The notes under the pieces are model-generated. The model saw nothing but the letters and a program-made list of their open reading frames with translations, had not been told where the DNA came from and did no database searches. From NCBI GenBank assembly GCA_030765265.1, contig JAVCCZ010000219.1, positions 1-35,592 of the forward strand: a stretch of 35,592 nucleotides of DNA, in the 5' to 3' direction. Both the position numbers and the translations under genes were made by a program. Shown here one piece after another: positions 18,659 to 28,305 of the stretch (position 1 is its first letter; every line of letters starts with the position of its first letter). This DNA comes from Candidatus Erginobacter occultus (GTDB lineage Bacteria; Auribacterota; Erginobacteria; Erginobacterales; Erginobacteraceae).

Positions 18659-20023
18659 GTGAAGAACTTGAGAACAAACCGGAAGCGGAAAAGCCGCGGA
18701 CTGCGATTCCTCCAACTCTCCCTTCTCCCGATGGTCTCCCTGCTCGTCTGCCTGATCGTCCTGGAAGGCGCGCTGGGCGCCTACCGGGCGCTGCGGCGGG
18801 GGCGGAACCCTTACGGAGCGGGGGTTCTGGCCGACTACCGTTCGCTCCTGGAAAATGTGACCGCCTCAGCGGACCGGGCCGACGCCCAGCTGCCTTCCAT
18901 AGCTCCCCACCCCTACCTGGGGTACGTGGCCAACTACGACGCCCGGAAGTCGCACAAGGGGATGCCCGTCAACCGCTTCGGATTTTTCAGCGAAGTCGAG
19001 GCGCTCTACCGGCCAGATCCCGAGGAAGAATTCGCGGTCGTCGTTCTCGGCGGCTCCGTGGCGGCGCAGCTCTGCATCGTGGGAGCCGACGCCCTCCGCC
19101 GGGGCCTGGAGAGCCTGCCGATCACCGGAGGCCGGCGAGTGGTCATCAACAGCTTGTGCCAGGGCGGCTACAAGCAGCCCCATCAGCTCCTGATCCTATC
19201 CTATTTCCTCTCCCTCGGTCTCCACGCGGATCTGCTGATCAACATTGACGGGGTCAACGAAATGGCCTTCTTCCAGCTCAACGCCCGGCAGAACAAGATC
19301 GATCCTTCCTTTCCCTGGAACTGGCTGACCCTGACCGACGCGGACCGGCCCGACCGGGAAGCGATGCGCGCCCGGCTGGCCATCATCCGGCAGCGGGAAA
19401 GCCGGGCCCGCCTGGCTTCCGTCCTGCTCCGCACCGGGCTTTACCGCAGCGTCCTTGTCCGTTATCTGCGGGAACGCCTCGACCGGATGTCGATTCACCG
19501 GGAGGGGCGGGCCGAACACCGGCTCGAGGAGCGGCTACGGGACACCAGCCGGCAGACCCCTTCCTACGGTCGGACCGGGCCGGTCTACTGGTCCGGCGAA
19601 GACCTGGACGAAGCCCTGCTGGAATCGGCCCGCCTCTGGCGGCGGGCTTCCATCGCTTTAAGTGATCTGGCCCGGGAGCAGGGCATCCCCTATGTTCACG
19701 GACTCCAGCCCAACCAGTACTTTTTCCGGGAAACCCCGCCTCCGGAAAGACCCGACAGCGGGGTTTACAACACCGAATCCCGATTTTACCGGGCGCTGAC
19801 CCGCGGTTACGCCTGTTTTATCAGCCAGTCCGAAATATTGCGGGCCAACGGCGTGCCGTTTGTCGATTATAACGAATCCTTCTTCGGTCACGTCCCGGAA
19901 ACCATCTACGAGGACGATTTTGCCCATCTCAACCAGCGGGGCAACGAGATGCTGGCCGACGCCGTTGTCGAATCCGTGGCGCGCCTGGTCTCCCCCCCGA
20001 CAGGTCCCGAGCAGGGCGAATAA
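18659..20023 (+). CDS. Membrane-anchored SGNH/GDSL-like hydrolase or acyltransferase
   Basis: ORF listed from 18548; GTG 18659 (VKNLRTNRKRKSRGLRFLQLSLLPMVSLLVCLIVLEGALG) gives a basic N-terminus followed by a TM. SGNH-like blocks: VVVLGGSVAAQ, INIDGVNEMAF, DDFAHLNQRGNEMLAD. Confidence 0.75.
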   Translation: MKNLRTNRKRKSRGLRFLQLSLLPMVSLLVCLIVLEGALGAYRALRRGRNPYGAGVLADYRSLLENVTASADRADAQLPSIAPHPYLGYVANYDARKSHKGMPVNRFGFFSEVEALYRPDPEEEFAVVVLGGSVAAQLCIVGADALRRGLESLPITGGRRVVINSLCQGGYKQPHQLLILSYFLSLGLHADLLINIDGVNEMAFFQLNARQNKIDPSFPWNWLTLTDADRPDREAMRARLAIIRQRESRARLASVLLRTGLYRSVLVRYLRERLDRMSIHREGRAEHRLEERLRDTSRQTPSYGRTGPVYWSGEDLDEALLESARLWRRASIALSDLAREQGIPYVHGLQPNQYFFRETPPPERPDSGVYNTESRFYRALTRGYACFISQSEILRANGVPFVDYNESFFGHVPETIYEDDFAHLNQRGNEMLADAVVESVARLVSPPTGPEQGE

Positions 20024-20110
20024 AGGCCCGGCCGCCCGGCCGAGGTCAGACTTCCTGGGAGCAGCGCCCGCCCCTCTCCGCCTCCGCGCGCAAAGACGGC
20101 GCGGGCCGGC

Positions 20111-21565
20111 CTAGCGGCCAAAGAACCGCGGCCGCATCAGAGCGAATACGGCAAAAAGGCCGACGGCAACCAGGGCGGAGACAATCCCGATCGACGCCCC
20201 GGCCAGGGCCAGTGAGGGGCCCAGGGCAATCAGCACGGAGGGAACCGCGATGCGGATGAGCTGCCGCGCGGCCCGCCGCACCGGTGATTTCAGCAGCAGC
20301 CGCACCCCCAGGCTGAAGAAGACGCATTCGCTGAGGCCGGTGGCGATGGCGGCTCCCATCGCCCCGAAACGGGGGATCAGGAGCAGGTTGGCGGAGATAT
20401 TGATGAGGGCGACGGCCAGCATCAGCGGGGGCAGCTTTTTCTCGGCGCCGGTCGCCAGCAGGTATTCTTCGTTGATGCTGCCGAACATCTTCACGGCCAA
20501 CCCGGGCAGGAGAACGGCCAGCAGGCCCACGGACGCGAGATAGGCGTTTCCGAAGAGGAACGGGATCAGGAGCGGCTGAAGGAACCCGGCGGCGAGCAGG
20601 GCGGGCAGGCCGAGGAGCAGGAGAACGCGGACAGCCCGGTAAATATGCCGCGGCATCCGGGCGGGGTCCTGGACGTGGCACTGGGCGAAGCGGGTAAAGG
20701 CGACGTAGAAGACCACCCGGGGTAAGGCCGCGAAGATCTCCAGCACCCGGTAGGCGGCCCCATAGTAACCGACTTCGATCTCCGGGGCCATCGCCTTGAG
20801 CATAATCATATCGACCTGGTAATAGAGGACCCAGAGCAGGCCGTGCAGGGCAAAGGGGAGCGCCCGCCGCCAGGTTTCGGTCCAGGCGGGGGTCTGGCGG
20901 TCGGCGGTGAGCTTAAAGCGGCGGCCGAGGCCGACGCCGGTGACGACGTTGTCTATGATCCGGGCGAAGACAAGCGTGGCGGTGGTCAGGACCAGGCTGC
21001 CGGTCGTGAAGAGCACGGCGCCGGCCAGGAGGGCCGAGAAGAGGCGTTCGGCAAAGACACTGAGGGATTCGAGGTGGAACCAGGAGTGCCCCTTCATAAT
21101 ACTGCGCCAGAGCATCTTCACGCTCCGGCAGAGTTCGGCGAAGACCATCAGGTAGCAGAGCGCCGCGCCCTGGCGGGAGAATCCCATCAGGTGGATCAGC
21201 AGGGGGAGGATCAGCAGGACGGGAATGGTGTGAATCAGCTGGATGGCGATGAATTGCCGGGTCTGTCGGGTTCCCTCCCGGGGATCGGCAGCCACGTTGC
21301 GGGTGAGGAGGACGGGCAGACCGAACTGGATCAAGACCCCGAGAATACCGCCGAGGGCGACGGCGGCGGAGAACATCCCATAGGGACCGGGCCCGACGGC
21401 GCGGGCGATCAGCACGTAAAAAACAAATGTAATGGCCAGGGTGGACTCCCCGAGCAGGGCGAAGAAATACGAGAAGTCCAATCGGGCCAGCCGATCCAGC
21501 CAGTTCCAGTTGGGGCGAGGCGGCCAGGCCTTCTTTTCCGGTTTGTCGGGGTCGGTATCGCGCAT
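20111..21565 (-). CDS. Wzx-like polysaccharide flippase (MATE/MOP superfamily)
   Basis: Multi-TM 484 aa; ESTLAITFVFYVLIARAVGPGPYGMFSAAVALGGILGVLIQFGLPVLLTRNVA and NISANLLLIPRFGAMGAAIATGLSE are typical of the family. Confidence 0.9.
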   Translation of the reverse strand: MRDTDPDKPEKKAWPPRPNWNWLDRLARLDFSYFFALLGESTLAITFVFYVLIARAVGPGPYGMFSAAVALGGILGVLIQFGLPVLLTRNVAADPREGTRQTRQFIAIQLIHTIPVLLILPLLIHLMGFSRQGAALCYLMVFAELCRSVKMLWRSIMKGHSWFHLESLSVFAERLFSALLAGAVLFTTGSLVLTTATLVFARIIDNVVTGVGLGRRFKLTADRQTPAWTETWRRALPFALHGLLWVLYYQVDMIMLKAMAPEIEVGYYGAAYRVLEIFAALPRVVFYVAFTRFAQCHVQDPARMPRHIYRAVRVLLLLGLPALLAAGFLQPLLIPFLFGNAYLASVGLLAVLLPGLAVKMFGSINEEYLLATGAEKKLPPLMLAVALINISANLLLIPRFGAMGAAIATGLSECVFFSLGVRLLLKSPVRRAARQLIRIAVPSVLIALGPSLALAGASIGIVSALVAVGLFAVFALMRPRFFGR

Positions 21566-21644
21566 AGTTCGGTGATGAAACGGATAATCAGTCAGGACCG
21601 GGCAACCTTTCTCACCTCGAAGCAGACGCGGCAGCTCTTCTTGG

Positions 21645-22523
21645 TTATCGTTTCGGCCATTTTCCCGCCAGCGCTTGCCCGTAGCGGATCCTTAGAATCG
21701 TCCGGAGTTTCCGGCGGCCGGCCCCGGGCAGGCGGCGGGTGAACTCGCCGCTGATCCGGACGATGGCCGCCGGATCCTGCCCGGGGACCACCAGGGGATG
21801 GCGGGGCCTGGTTCCGGTCCAGAACCCCTGATAACCGACCTGGCGGGCCAGGGCCAGCGCGGCCGGGGCGGTGTAGTAGCGGGGCCAGGCCAGGTGCCGA
21901 ACGGTTTTGTCGAGCCGTTCTTCCAGCACGGCGCGGGCCCGGCGGAGGTCTTCTTCCATTGAGAGCGGCCGGCCTCTCCGGGCGGCGGCCAGGGTTTCGT
22001 CGATCCCCGCCAGGGGGAGAGGCCGGGGCCAGTAATCCAGCGAGCGGTGGACCCAGGTGTGGGATTGGATGTCAACGAGTCCCGAGCCGGCCATCTCCCG
22101 AAGTTCCTCCCAGGTGCAGGGACGGCGTTCCCGCGCCGTTTCTTCGGCCGACCGGCGGTGCAGGCCCGGAGCGATGAAGAGAACGCACCGGCGGTTGTAT
22201 TGCCGGAGAAGCGGAAAGGCGGTTTCATAGAAATTCACGGCCCCATCATCGAAGGTCAGCACCACCGTCGGTTCCGGCAAAGTCTTCCGGTTCCCGACGT
22301 ATTCCAGAAGTTCGTCCGCGCCGGTCGTGCGATAACCATTGGCGGCGAGGAACCGCAGGTCCGCTTCAAACGATACCGGGTCCGCCAGGTGGTAGCAGAA
22401 TACGACCACCCCTCCCCGGAAGGGGGGCGGGCGGGGAGCCGTGACGAAGGCCGGTATACCCCCGGTGAGCAGCGCCCGCAACTCGGGCCAGTTCTTGGCA
22501 ATAGTTTCTTGAAGAAATCCCAT
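21645..22523 (-). CDS. Polysaccharide deacetylase family protein (NodB-like)
   Basis: Start likely ATG 22523, sharing one base with the upstream GT4 stop (TGATG). GVVVFCYHLADP, VVLTFDDGAVNFYETAFPLLRQYNRRCVLFIAPG, DIQSHTWVHRSL. Confidence 0.9.
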   Translation of the reverse strand: MGFLQETIAKNWPELRALLTGGIPAFVTAPRPPPFRGGVVVFCYHLADPVSFEADLRFLAANGYRTTGADELLEYVGNRKTLPEPTVVLTFDDGAVNFYETAFPLLRQYNRRCVLFIAPGLHRRSAEETARERRPCTWEELREMAGSGLVDIQSHTWVHRSLDYWPRPLPLAGIDETLAAARRGRPLSMEEDLRRARAVLEERLDKTVRHLAWPRYYTAPAALALARQVGYQGFWTGTRPRHPLVVPGQDPAAIVRISGEFTRRLPGAGRRKLRTILRIRYGQALAGKWPKR

Positions 22524-23650
22524 CAGATTTCCGCCATAACCGAGAAATAAATCCGCTCGAGTTTCTTGATGTGGGTTCGGATGTCGAATGACAGCGCGCG
22601 CGAGCGCGCCGCCCGGGAAAATGACCCCCTTAAGGAACTGTCCTGGAGCAGACGGATGAGGGCCGCCTCGATTTCCTGGGGCCGGCCGGGGGTGGTGAGG
22701 ATGCCCGAGCGGTTGTCTTCCACGACTTCGGGCAGGCCGCCGATCCGGGGGCAGACGACCGGAACACCGGCGGCCAGCGCCTCGATGGCCGCCAGGCTGA
22801 GCCCTTCGCTGGAAGACGTGATCACCATCAGGTCGCTGATCGCCAGCAGCTCCGGGATGTCTTCGCGCTGACCGGTGAAGATAACCGGACTGCCCCGTTC
22901 CTCGGCCAACCGGGACCACTCCTCCTTTTTCGGGCCGTCGCCGACGATCAGAAGCCGCGCCCGGGGAACCGCGGCCGCCACCGACCGCATCGCCAGGATC
23001 GCCTGGGACTGCTGTTTGACGGAATCGATCCGGCCGACGGTGACGATCACCGGGGCATCCGGCGGGAGGCCGAGCGAACTCTTCAGGGAGTTTTTTTCCT
23101 CCGCCGACCGTTCGACGGCGTAGGGCCGGAGATCGATACCGTTATACAGGGTGACGATCCGCCGGGCGGGGATGCCGAAGTGTTCGCGGGCGAACTCGCC
23201 GACGGCGTCGGAGATCACCAGGGCCCGATCCGTCCAGGACGCCATCGAGCGCTGTAGAATCCGGATGGGCGCCGACTGGGGCAGCATATCGTGGAGGTGG
23301 ATCACACACTTGCGGCCGGTCGCCCGCGCGGCGGCCCGTCCGGTCAGGATACCTTTCATCCCGGCGGTATGCACGAGATCGATCCGCTGCTTCCGGATCA
23401 GCCGGATCAGGGTCACGGTGACGGCAAGGTCCCAGCGGGGGCGGTTTAAGAACAGCGGTTTGACCCCCTGCCGTTCGAGCAGCGCCGCGGCGGGATGCCG
23501 GTTTCGGAGAAAACAGACGGTCAGGGGAAACCCGGCCCGACGGAGACGGGGCAGGACCGAGAGGAAATAGCTGGTAGCGCCGTGGATCCGGCTGCCGCCG
23601 TGACCGAGGTGATCGCTGAGGAAAAGAATATTCGGGCGATTCTCTGGCAT
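22523..23650 (-). CDS. GT4 family glycosyltransferase
   Basis: ILFLSDHLGHGGSRIHGATSYFL, VIVTVGRIDSVKQQSQAILAM, TSSSEGLSLAAIEALAAGVPVVCPRIGGLPEVV. Confidence 0.92.
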   Translation of the reverse strand: MPENRPNILFLSDHLGHGGSRIHGATSYFLSVLPRLRRAGFPLTVCFLRNRHPAAALLERQGVKPLFLNRPRWDLAVTVTLIRLIRKQRIDLVHTAGMKGILTGRAAARATGRKCVIHLHDMLPQSAPIRILQRSMASWTDRALVISDAVGEFAREHFGIPARRIVTLYNGIDLRPYAVERSAEEKNSLKSSLGLPPDAPVIVTVGRIDSVKQQSQAILAMRSVAAAVPRARLLIVGDGPKKEEWSRLAEERGSPVIFTGQREDIPELLAISDLMVITSSSEGLSLAAIEALAAGVPVVCPRIGGLPEVVEDNRSGILTTPGRPQEIEAALIRLLQDSSLRGSFSRAARSRALSFDIRTHIKKLERIYFSVMAEI

Positions 23651-23665
23651 AGAGCCCTGACAAGA

Positions 23666-24610
23666 TTATCGTAAGATTGTGTTCTCCGCCGCCCGTAAGT
23701 GCCCGCCGGAAGCGGCCCCGGCGGCGGATTGTGACTCCGATCGGATAAGAGACGGCTTTCCCCGGAGTTGGTGCCGGCTTTCCGGTTTCCGGATTGCCCG
23801 GACCCAGATATATGTCGATTCCCGCGGGTCCATCATTACCCGGGAACAACGATAGCGTTTGCGGAAAACCGCCACGTATATCCGGCTGAGCAAGGCCCGC
23901 AGCGCCCCGCCGGGGAGAAGCTGGGCCGCGCCGAAAACGCGCCAGGGCGTCCAGGCCAGATAACTCCAGTAGGTCGTCAGCCGGGGAGAAAAAAACCCGA
24001 AGCATTGCTTCACCACCCAACCGTGATCTTCCAGCAACGCTCTCCATTGCTCCGCCGTGAACGAGTGGCGAACGATCAGGCGGCGGTCCAGCGCCCGGGA
24101 GTAGCGTTGCGCCCAGTCGGGACGCCCGATATGATGAAAAAACCTCGTCAGCCAGCAATGCCGGGCATAAAGGTCGGTATTGACGGTAAGACAAAGCTGG
24201 CCGTCCGGCACCAGGACGCGGCGAGCTTCCCGCAGGGCATCGCCCAGCCCCGGATCGATGGCGAACAAGCTGGCGTTAAACATCACGGTCCGGAACGATC
24301 GGTCGACAAACGGCAGGTCGGTCGCGCTGGCGTTGATCATTCCGCCGTATCGCCGGCGCGCCTCCGGTCCGGCCCGTTTCAAGGCGTCCCGGTTGACCTC
24401 GATCCCGAACATCCGGGGACGGGTCCCGAAGGCGTCGGTCAGCAGGACGCCGAACGATCCGTCGTAGCAGCCCACATCCAGCGCCGGTTCGTCCAGGTGG
24501 ACGCCGGAGGCCAGATAGGCCCGCAGGTGGAAGGCATTGAAGAAAGCCGCCAGCGGCTTGTAGAAATACTGGCGGGAAGCTAATCTCAGCAAATCGATAT
24601 CGAACGTCAT
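23666..24610 (-). CDS. Class I SAM-dependent methyltransferase
   Basis: Start likely ATG 24610 (MTFDIDLLRLA). ALDVGCYDGSFGVLL, DLPFVDRSFRTVMFNASLFAI, LREARRVLVPDGQLCLTVN. Confidence 0.88.
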   Translation of the reverse strand: MTFDIDLLRLASRQYFYKPLAAFFNAFHLRAYLASGVHLDEPALDVGCYDGSFGVLLTDAFGTRPRMFGIEVNRDALKRAGPEARRRYGGMINASATDLPFVDRSFRTVMFNASLFAIDPGLGDALREARRVLVPDGQLCLTVNTDLYARHCWLTRFFHHIGRPDWAQRYSRALDRRLIVRHSFTAEQWRALLEDHGWVVKQCFGFFSPRLTTYWSYLAWTPWRVFGAAQLLPGGALRALLSRIYVAVFRKRYRCSRVMMDPRESTYIWVRAIRKPESRHQLRGKPSLIRSESQSAAGAASGGHLRAAENTILR

Positions 24611-24634
24611 TTTACCCCCCACCGCCGCTTTCCT

Positions 24635-24777
24635 TCAGAAATCAAGGTAAAACAACCGCGATTGGTGGCCGGCCGCAGCGGCCTGCGGACCCAGGTGTTC
24701 CACCAGGTTCCTGGTAGAGCGGCCGACTCCATAGAACCGGGTTATACCGCCGCCTGGATATCAAGACAGACTCGCAC
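24635..24777 (-). pseudogene. Remnant of the N-terminus of a GT4 glycosyltransferase, homologous to the gene at 4952-6088
   Basis: Reverse-strand reading from GTG 24777: VRVCLDIQAAV then stop; after a frame change YGVGRSTRNLVEHLGPQAAAAGHQSRLFYLDF then stop. Compare VEVCLNIQAAVSRAAGVGRYTRNLAQHLAPLAASSGDRLRLFYFDF at 6088. Confidence 0.82.
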
Positions 24778-24995
24778 ACTGAAAGTCCCGATCGCGGCTG
24801 ATTGATTCCGGGGAATAATCCCACGAATGCGGGGAAAGCGACAGGAAAAAGTTGATTCCATATTCCATAATCTTCTTGTGTCTCCCGGGGGAGCCGATTA
24901 TTGTTAATCCAGTTCGATGGCCGGAGCAGCTATCGGGAACCGCGGGTCAGCCCGATCGAACCGGCAGCCGGGATGCGGGGTGAGGAATCAGCACG

Positions 24996-27572
24996 ATGAA
25001 AAGACTTAAGCTACTGATTTTATCGTTGGGGATATCGCTGCTCGTCTGGTCGATCTGGAGCTGGCCGCTGCCCCGCAATGTCTCGCGGGGAATCCCGATG
25101 ACCCATTCGGGCGGCCAGGGCTGGACGGTCCGATTTATGGTGGCCGGCGACCATCTCCAGCTGCTGTACTACTTCTGGCTGTTCGGCGATATGCTCTCCG
25201 GCGACACCCCCTGGATGTACAACCCCTACGAGTTCAACACCGGGGACGAGACGGCGCGCTACGAACCCGGGCCCTATTACGCTCCTTTCTCCTGGCTCTA
25301 CTGCCTGCTGGCCCCGATCAGCAACCGCGCCTTCGCCTATAACCTGACGGGTTTTTTCTCGATCTGGCTCACCTATCTCTTTACCTGGCTGCTGGTCCGC
25401 CGCTACCTCTCCTCGGACGGTTTGGCCGCCGCCGGGGCCTTAATCGCCATTATCCTGCCCTACCGCTGGATCACCCTGCTCGGGGGGAGCCCGACGGGGT
25501 TCGCGATGGCCGCCACCCCCCTGCTCCTCTGGGGGCTTGACCGGGCCGTGCGCGACAGATCCCTCGCCGGCGGTTTCTGGGCCGCCGTGGCCATCGTCTT
25601 CAGCTACACCAGCGATCTGCATATTTTCTTCTTCAATGTCCTGCTGACTCCCGCCTGGTGCCTGGTCGCCCTGGCCGCCGGGGGACTGAATTGGCGCTCG
25701 CCGAAAGCCTATCGAAGGTCGGCGGCGGCAATCCTCCCGGTCGTCGCCGGGGTCGCGGTGACCGTGCTCTACAGCCTCGCCGTCAGCGAGAAACTGGCCG
25801 GTACCGTGATGGCGGAGGGCCGGACCCTGGACGAGGTGGCGATTTTTTCTCCCCGGCCCCGCGGATTTCTCGGAGGGCAGACCCATCAAGTTTCGGACCA
25901 GGTTTTTCTCGGCTACCCGCTGCTCGTTCTCCTCCTGGCCGGGGCGGGAGCAATCGGCATCCGCCTCGTCCGGGAACGGCCCCGCCCTTACCGGGACGCC
26001 CGGTTTTACCTGCTTTTGCTCGCCGCAGTGGCGGTGATCGCGATGCTGGCCACCGGACCCTTCGGCCCCCACGGCGGCGTCTTCTGGCGGAAAGCCCGGG
26101 AATGGATTCCCCACTACGAGATGATCCGTCAGACGGGCAAGGTTTACGGGATCCTGCCGCCGATCCTGGCCCTGCTGGCCGCGCTGGCCGCGGCAGCCAT
26201 CGCCCGGGCCGTCCGCCTCCGCGCGGCCGGTTACCTGGCCGCCGCGGCGTGCTTGCTCCTCTCGGGCGTTGAGTACCGCCACCGGTTTGAACCGGTCATC
26301 TGCCTGCTGTCCTTCGAACAACCGGCCTACGCGGCCGTCGCGGAAGATGCCGCGGAACGGGGGATCCGGCCGCATATTCTGGCGATCCCGCTCTGGCCGG
26401 GGGATTCCCACTATGCTTCAATCTATCAATATTACTGTTCGCTCTACCGCATCCGGATGCTGAACGGCTATACCCCGGCCGTCGGAGGCGCCTACTTCGA
26501 CGAGATCTTCCTCCCCTACCAGAGCATCAACCAGGGATGGCTCACCGATGAGCAGGCCGATTCACTTATAGACCGGGGAATCACCCACCTGGTCCTTCAC
26601 GAAGATATCTTTCCCGACAAGGTCAGCCCCTTTCCCCACAGCCATACGCTGGCGGCTCTGCTGGACAGCCCCCGCCTGGAACTGCTCCGGCGGGACGGCC
26701 CGGTCTGGGCATTCCGTATCCGGGAGGAACCTGCCCCAGCCGTCGGTGCCGTTCCCGGAACCGATCTCTACTTCCCCTCCCGGCATTGGCTGTTCGATCC
26801 GGCCGCGGAGGAGTCGGAGGGGCAGACCGCGGTCCGCGATGACCGGACCGCCAGCCGGGGACGTTATCTCGAACTCTCTCCAGGCGCCGCCGTCCTGATC
26901 AGCCCGACCGATGCCCCCCCGGCGCCGGATCTGCGCTGGATGATTCGCCTCCGGGGCCGGGGACGGCTGCTGGCGGAGGTCATAATCGATGATCGGGTCA
27001 GCCCCGCGGAGGCCATACCCGTTAATTCGGCGGACTGGTCCTGGGTGTCGGTTCCCGCCCCGACTGATGATTTTTCCCGGCTGTCGCTGCGGCTGACCCT
27101 GCAATCCGGGAGCGCCGACCTCTGCTCCGCCCTGTTGACCGCCGGGGGTACGGTCCGGCCGGGGGAGGAGGATATCCTCGTCCTCCCGGCCTACCGGTTC
27201 TTTCATCGGGGCAGTTCAGATCCCGATCAGCAGGACGTTCACTTCCGCGGCGGGATCGACCAACCCGGCTGGGCGCTCTGGGGCCCCCAACTCCCGCTCC
27301 CGGCCGGCCGCTACGAGGTCAGCCTCCACTTTGACAGCCCCGCCCCCCCGGGCACCGTCCTCGGCAGCTTCCATTTTGAACAGTTCTTTACCGAGGCCGG
27401 GCGCGTTGGAATCCCGGTGACCGCCGGCGCCCCGGCCGGCATCAAATTCACCATCCAGGAAAATCTGCCCTGGAAAGCCGCTTGTTACTTTTACGGCAAC
27501 GCCGATCTCACCATCCGGGACCTGGCAATCCGGCGGCGGGACCGAGAGGAGCAAACCGATTATGGGCAGTAG
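24996..27572 (+). CDS. Large integral membrane protein, YfhO/GT-C-like, with soluble C-terminal region
   Basis: 858 aa; GDHLQLLYYFWLFGDMLSGDTPWMYNPYEF loop then many TM-like segments; C-terminal third is soluble and beta-rich. Confidence 0.75.
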   Translation: MKRLKLLILSLGISLLVWSIWSWPLPRNVSRGIPMTHSGGQGWTVRFMVAGDHLQLLYYFWLFGDMLSGDTPWMYNPYEFNTGDETARYEPGPYYAPFSWLYCLLAPISNRAFAYNLTGFFSIWLTYLFTWLLVRRYLSSDGLAAAGALIAIILPYRWITLLGGSPTGFAMAATPLLLWGLDRAVRDRSLAGGFWAAVAIVFSYTSDLHIFFFNVLLTPAWCLVALAAGGLNWRSPKAYRRSAAAILPVVAGVAVTVLYSLAVSEKLAGTVMAEGRTLDEVAIFSPRPRGFLGGQTHQVSDQVFLGYPLLVLLLAGAGAIGIRLVRERPRPYRDARFYLLLLAAVAVIAMLATGPFGPHGGVFWRKAREWIPHYEMIRQTGKVYGILPPILALLAALAAAAIARAVRLRAAGYLAAAACLLLSGVEYRHRFEPVICLLSFEQPAYAAVAEDAAERGIRPHILAIPLWPGDSHYASIYQYYCSLYRIRMLNGYTPAVGGAYFDEIFLPYQSINQGWLTDEQADSLIDRGITHLVLHEDIFPDKVSPFPHSHTLAALLDSPRLELLRRDGPVWAFRIREEPAPAVGAVPGTDLYFPSRHWLFDPAAEESEGQTAVRDDRTASRGRYLELSPGAAVLISPTDAPPAPDLRWMIRLRGRGRLLAEVIIDDRVSPAEAIPVNSADWSWVSVPAPTDDFSRLSLRLTLQSGSADLCSALLTAGGTVRPGEEDILVLPAYRFFHRGSSDPDQQDVHFRGGIDQPGWALWGPQLPLPAGRYEVSLHFDSPAPPGTVLGSFHFEQFFTEAGRVGIPVTAGAPAGIKFTIQENLPWKAACYFYGNADLTIRDLAIRRRDREEQTDYGQ

Positions 27573-28305
27573 CAAGCAGTATAAGTTCAAGGACAGCCTG
27601 GTCGACAGTGCCACACCGGCCTTCCGGCAATACCGGGATCTCTGTTACGGCCGGACCTCCCTCTGGTATTTCCTCAAAGCCGAGCTGATCGTCACCCTGA
27701 CCGCCGGCCTCTCCGGGGCGCTCGGCCTGGCCCTCCGCCGCTGGCTCTACCCGTCCCTCTTCAAATCCTGCGGCCGCAAGGTGATATTCGGGAAAAACCT
27801 CACGCTCCGCCACGCCCGGAAAATATCCCTGGGGGACAATGTGGTCCTCGACGACAACGCGGTGGTCGACGCCAAGGGCGAAACCAACCGGGGAATCACG
27901 ATCGGCGACAACGTCTTCGTGGGCCGCCATACCGTCATCTATTGCAAGAACGGGGACCTGGTACTGGAACGCGACGTCAACATCTCGTCCAACAGCCTGC
28001 TTTTCTCCTGCAACCGTCTCACGATCGGGGAAGGGACCGTGATCGCCTCCTTCAACGAGATTCTCAGCGGCGGCCAATACGACACCTCCGGCCAGGCCCG
28101 GCCGTTTTCGGAACAGAGCGGAATGATCACCCGGGGCCCGACGACCGTGGGCCCCAACTGCTGGCTGGCGGCCCAGGTGGTGATCGCGGACGGAGTGACC
28201 ATCGGCGAACATTGCGTGATCGGGGCCGGTTCCGTGGTTATGGACGACATCCCCCCCAACAGCCTGGCCGTTGGCAGGCCCGCCAGACCGGTGCGGTCGC
28301 TGTAA
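27562..28305 (+). CDS. Left-handed beta-helix (hexapeptide) acyltransferase
   Basis: Hexapeptide-like repeats ISLGDNVVLDDNAVVDA, ITIGDNVFVGRHTVIYCK, CVIGAGSVVMDDIPPNSLAVGRPARPVR; overlaps the upstream stop by 11 nt. Confidence 0.9.
   Translation: MGSSKQYKFKDSLVDSATPAFRQYRDLCYGRTSLWYFLKAELIVTLTAGLSGALGLALRRWLYPSLFKSCGRKVIFGKNLTLRHARKISLGDNVVLDDNAVVDAKGETNRGITIGDNVFVGRHTVIYCKNGDLVLERDVNISSNSLLFSCNRLTIGEGTVIASFNEILSGGQYDTSGQARPFSEQSGMITRGPTTVGPNCWLAAQVVIADGVTIGEHCVIGAGSVVMDDIPPNSLAVGRPARPVRSL

Noticed and set aside
20843-21742. 299-aa plus-strand ORF antisense to the flippase
   Set aside because: G/E/Q/D-rich antisense translation of TM segments; not protein-like.
22524-22919. N-terminal extension of the deacetylase ORF
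   Set aside because: Lies in the body of the upstream GT4 gene in another frame; ATG 22523 with TGATG overlap is the natural start.
23142-24194. 350-aa minus-strand ORF bridging the methyltransferase and GT4 genes
   Set aside because: Overlaps two well-supported genes in another frame; R/P/G-rich with no family motif.
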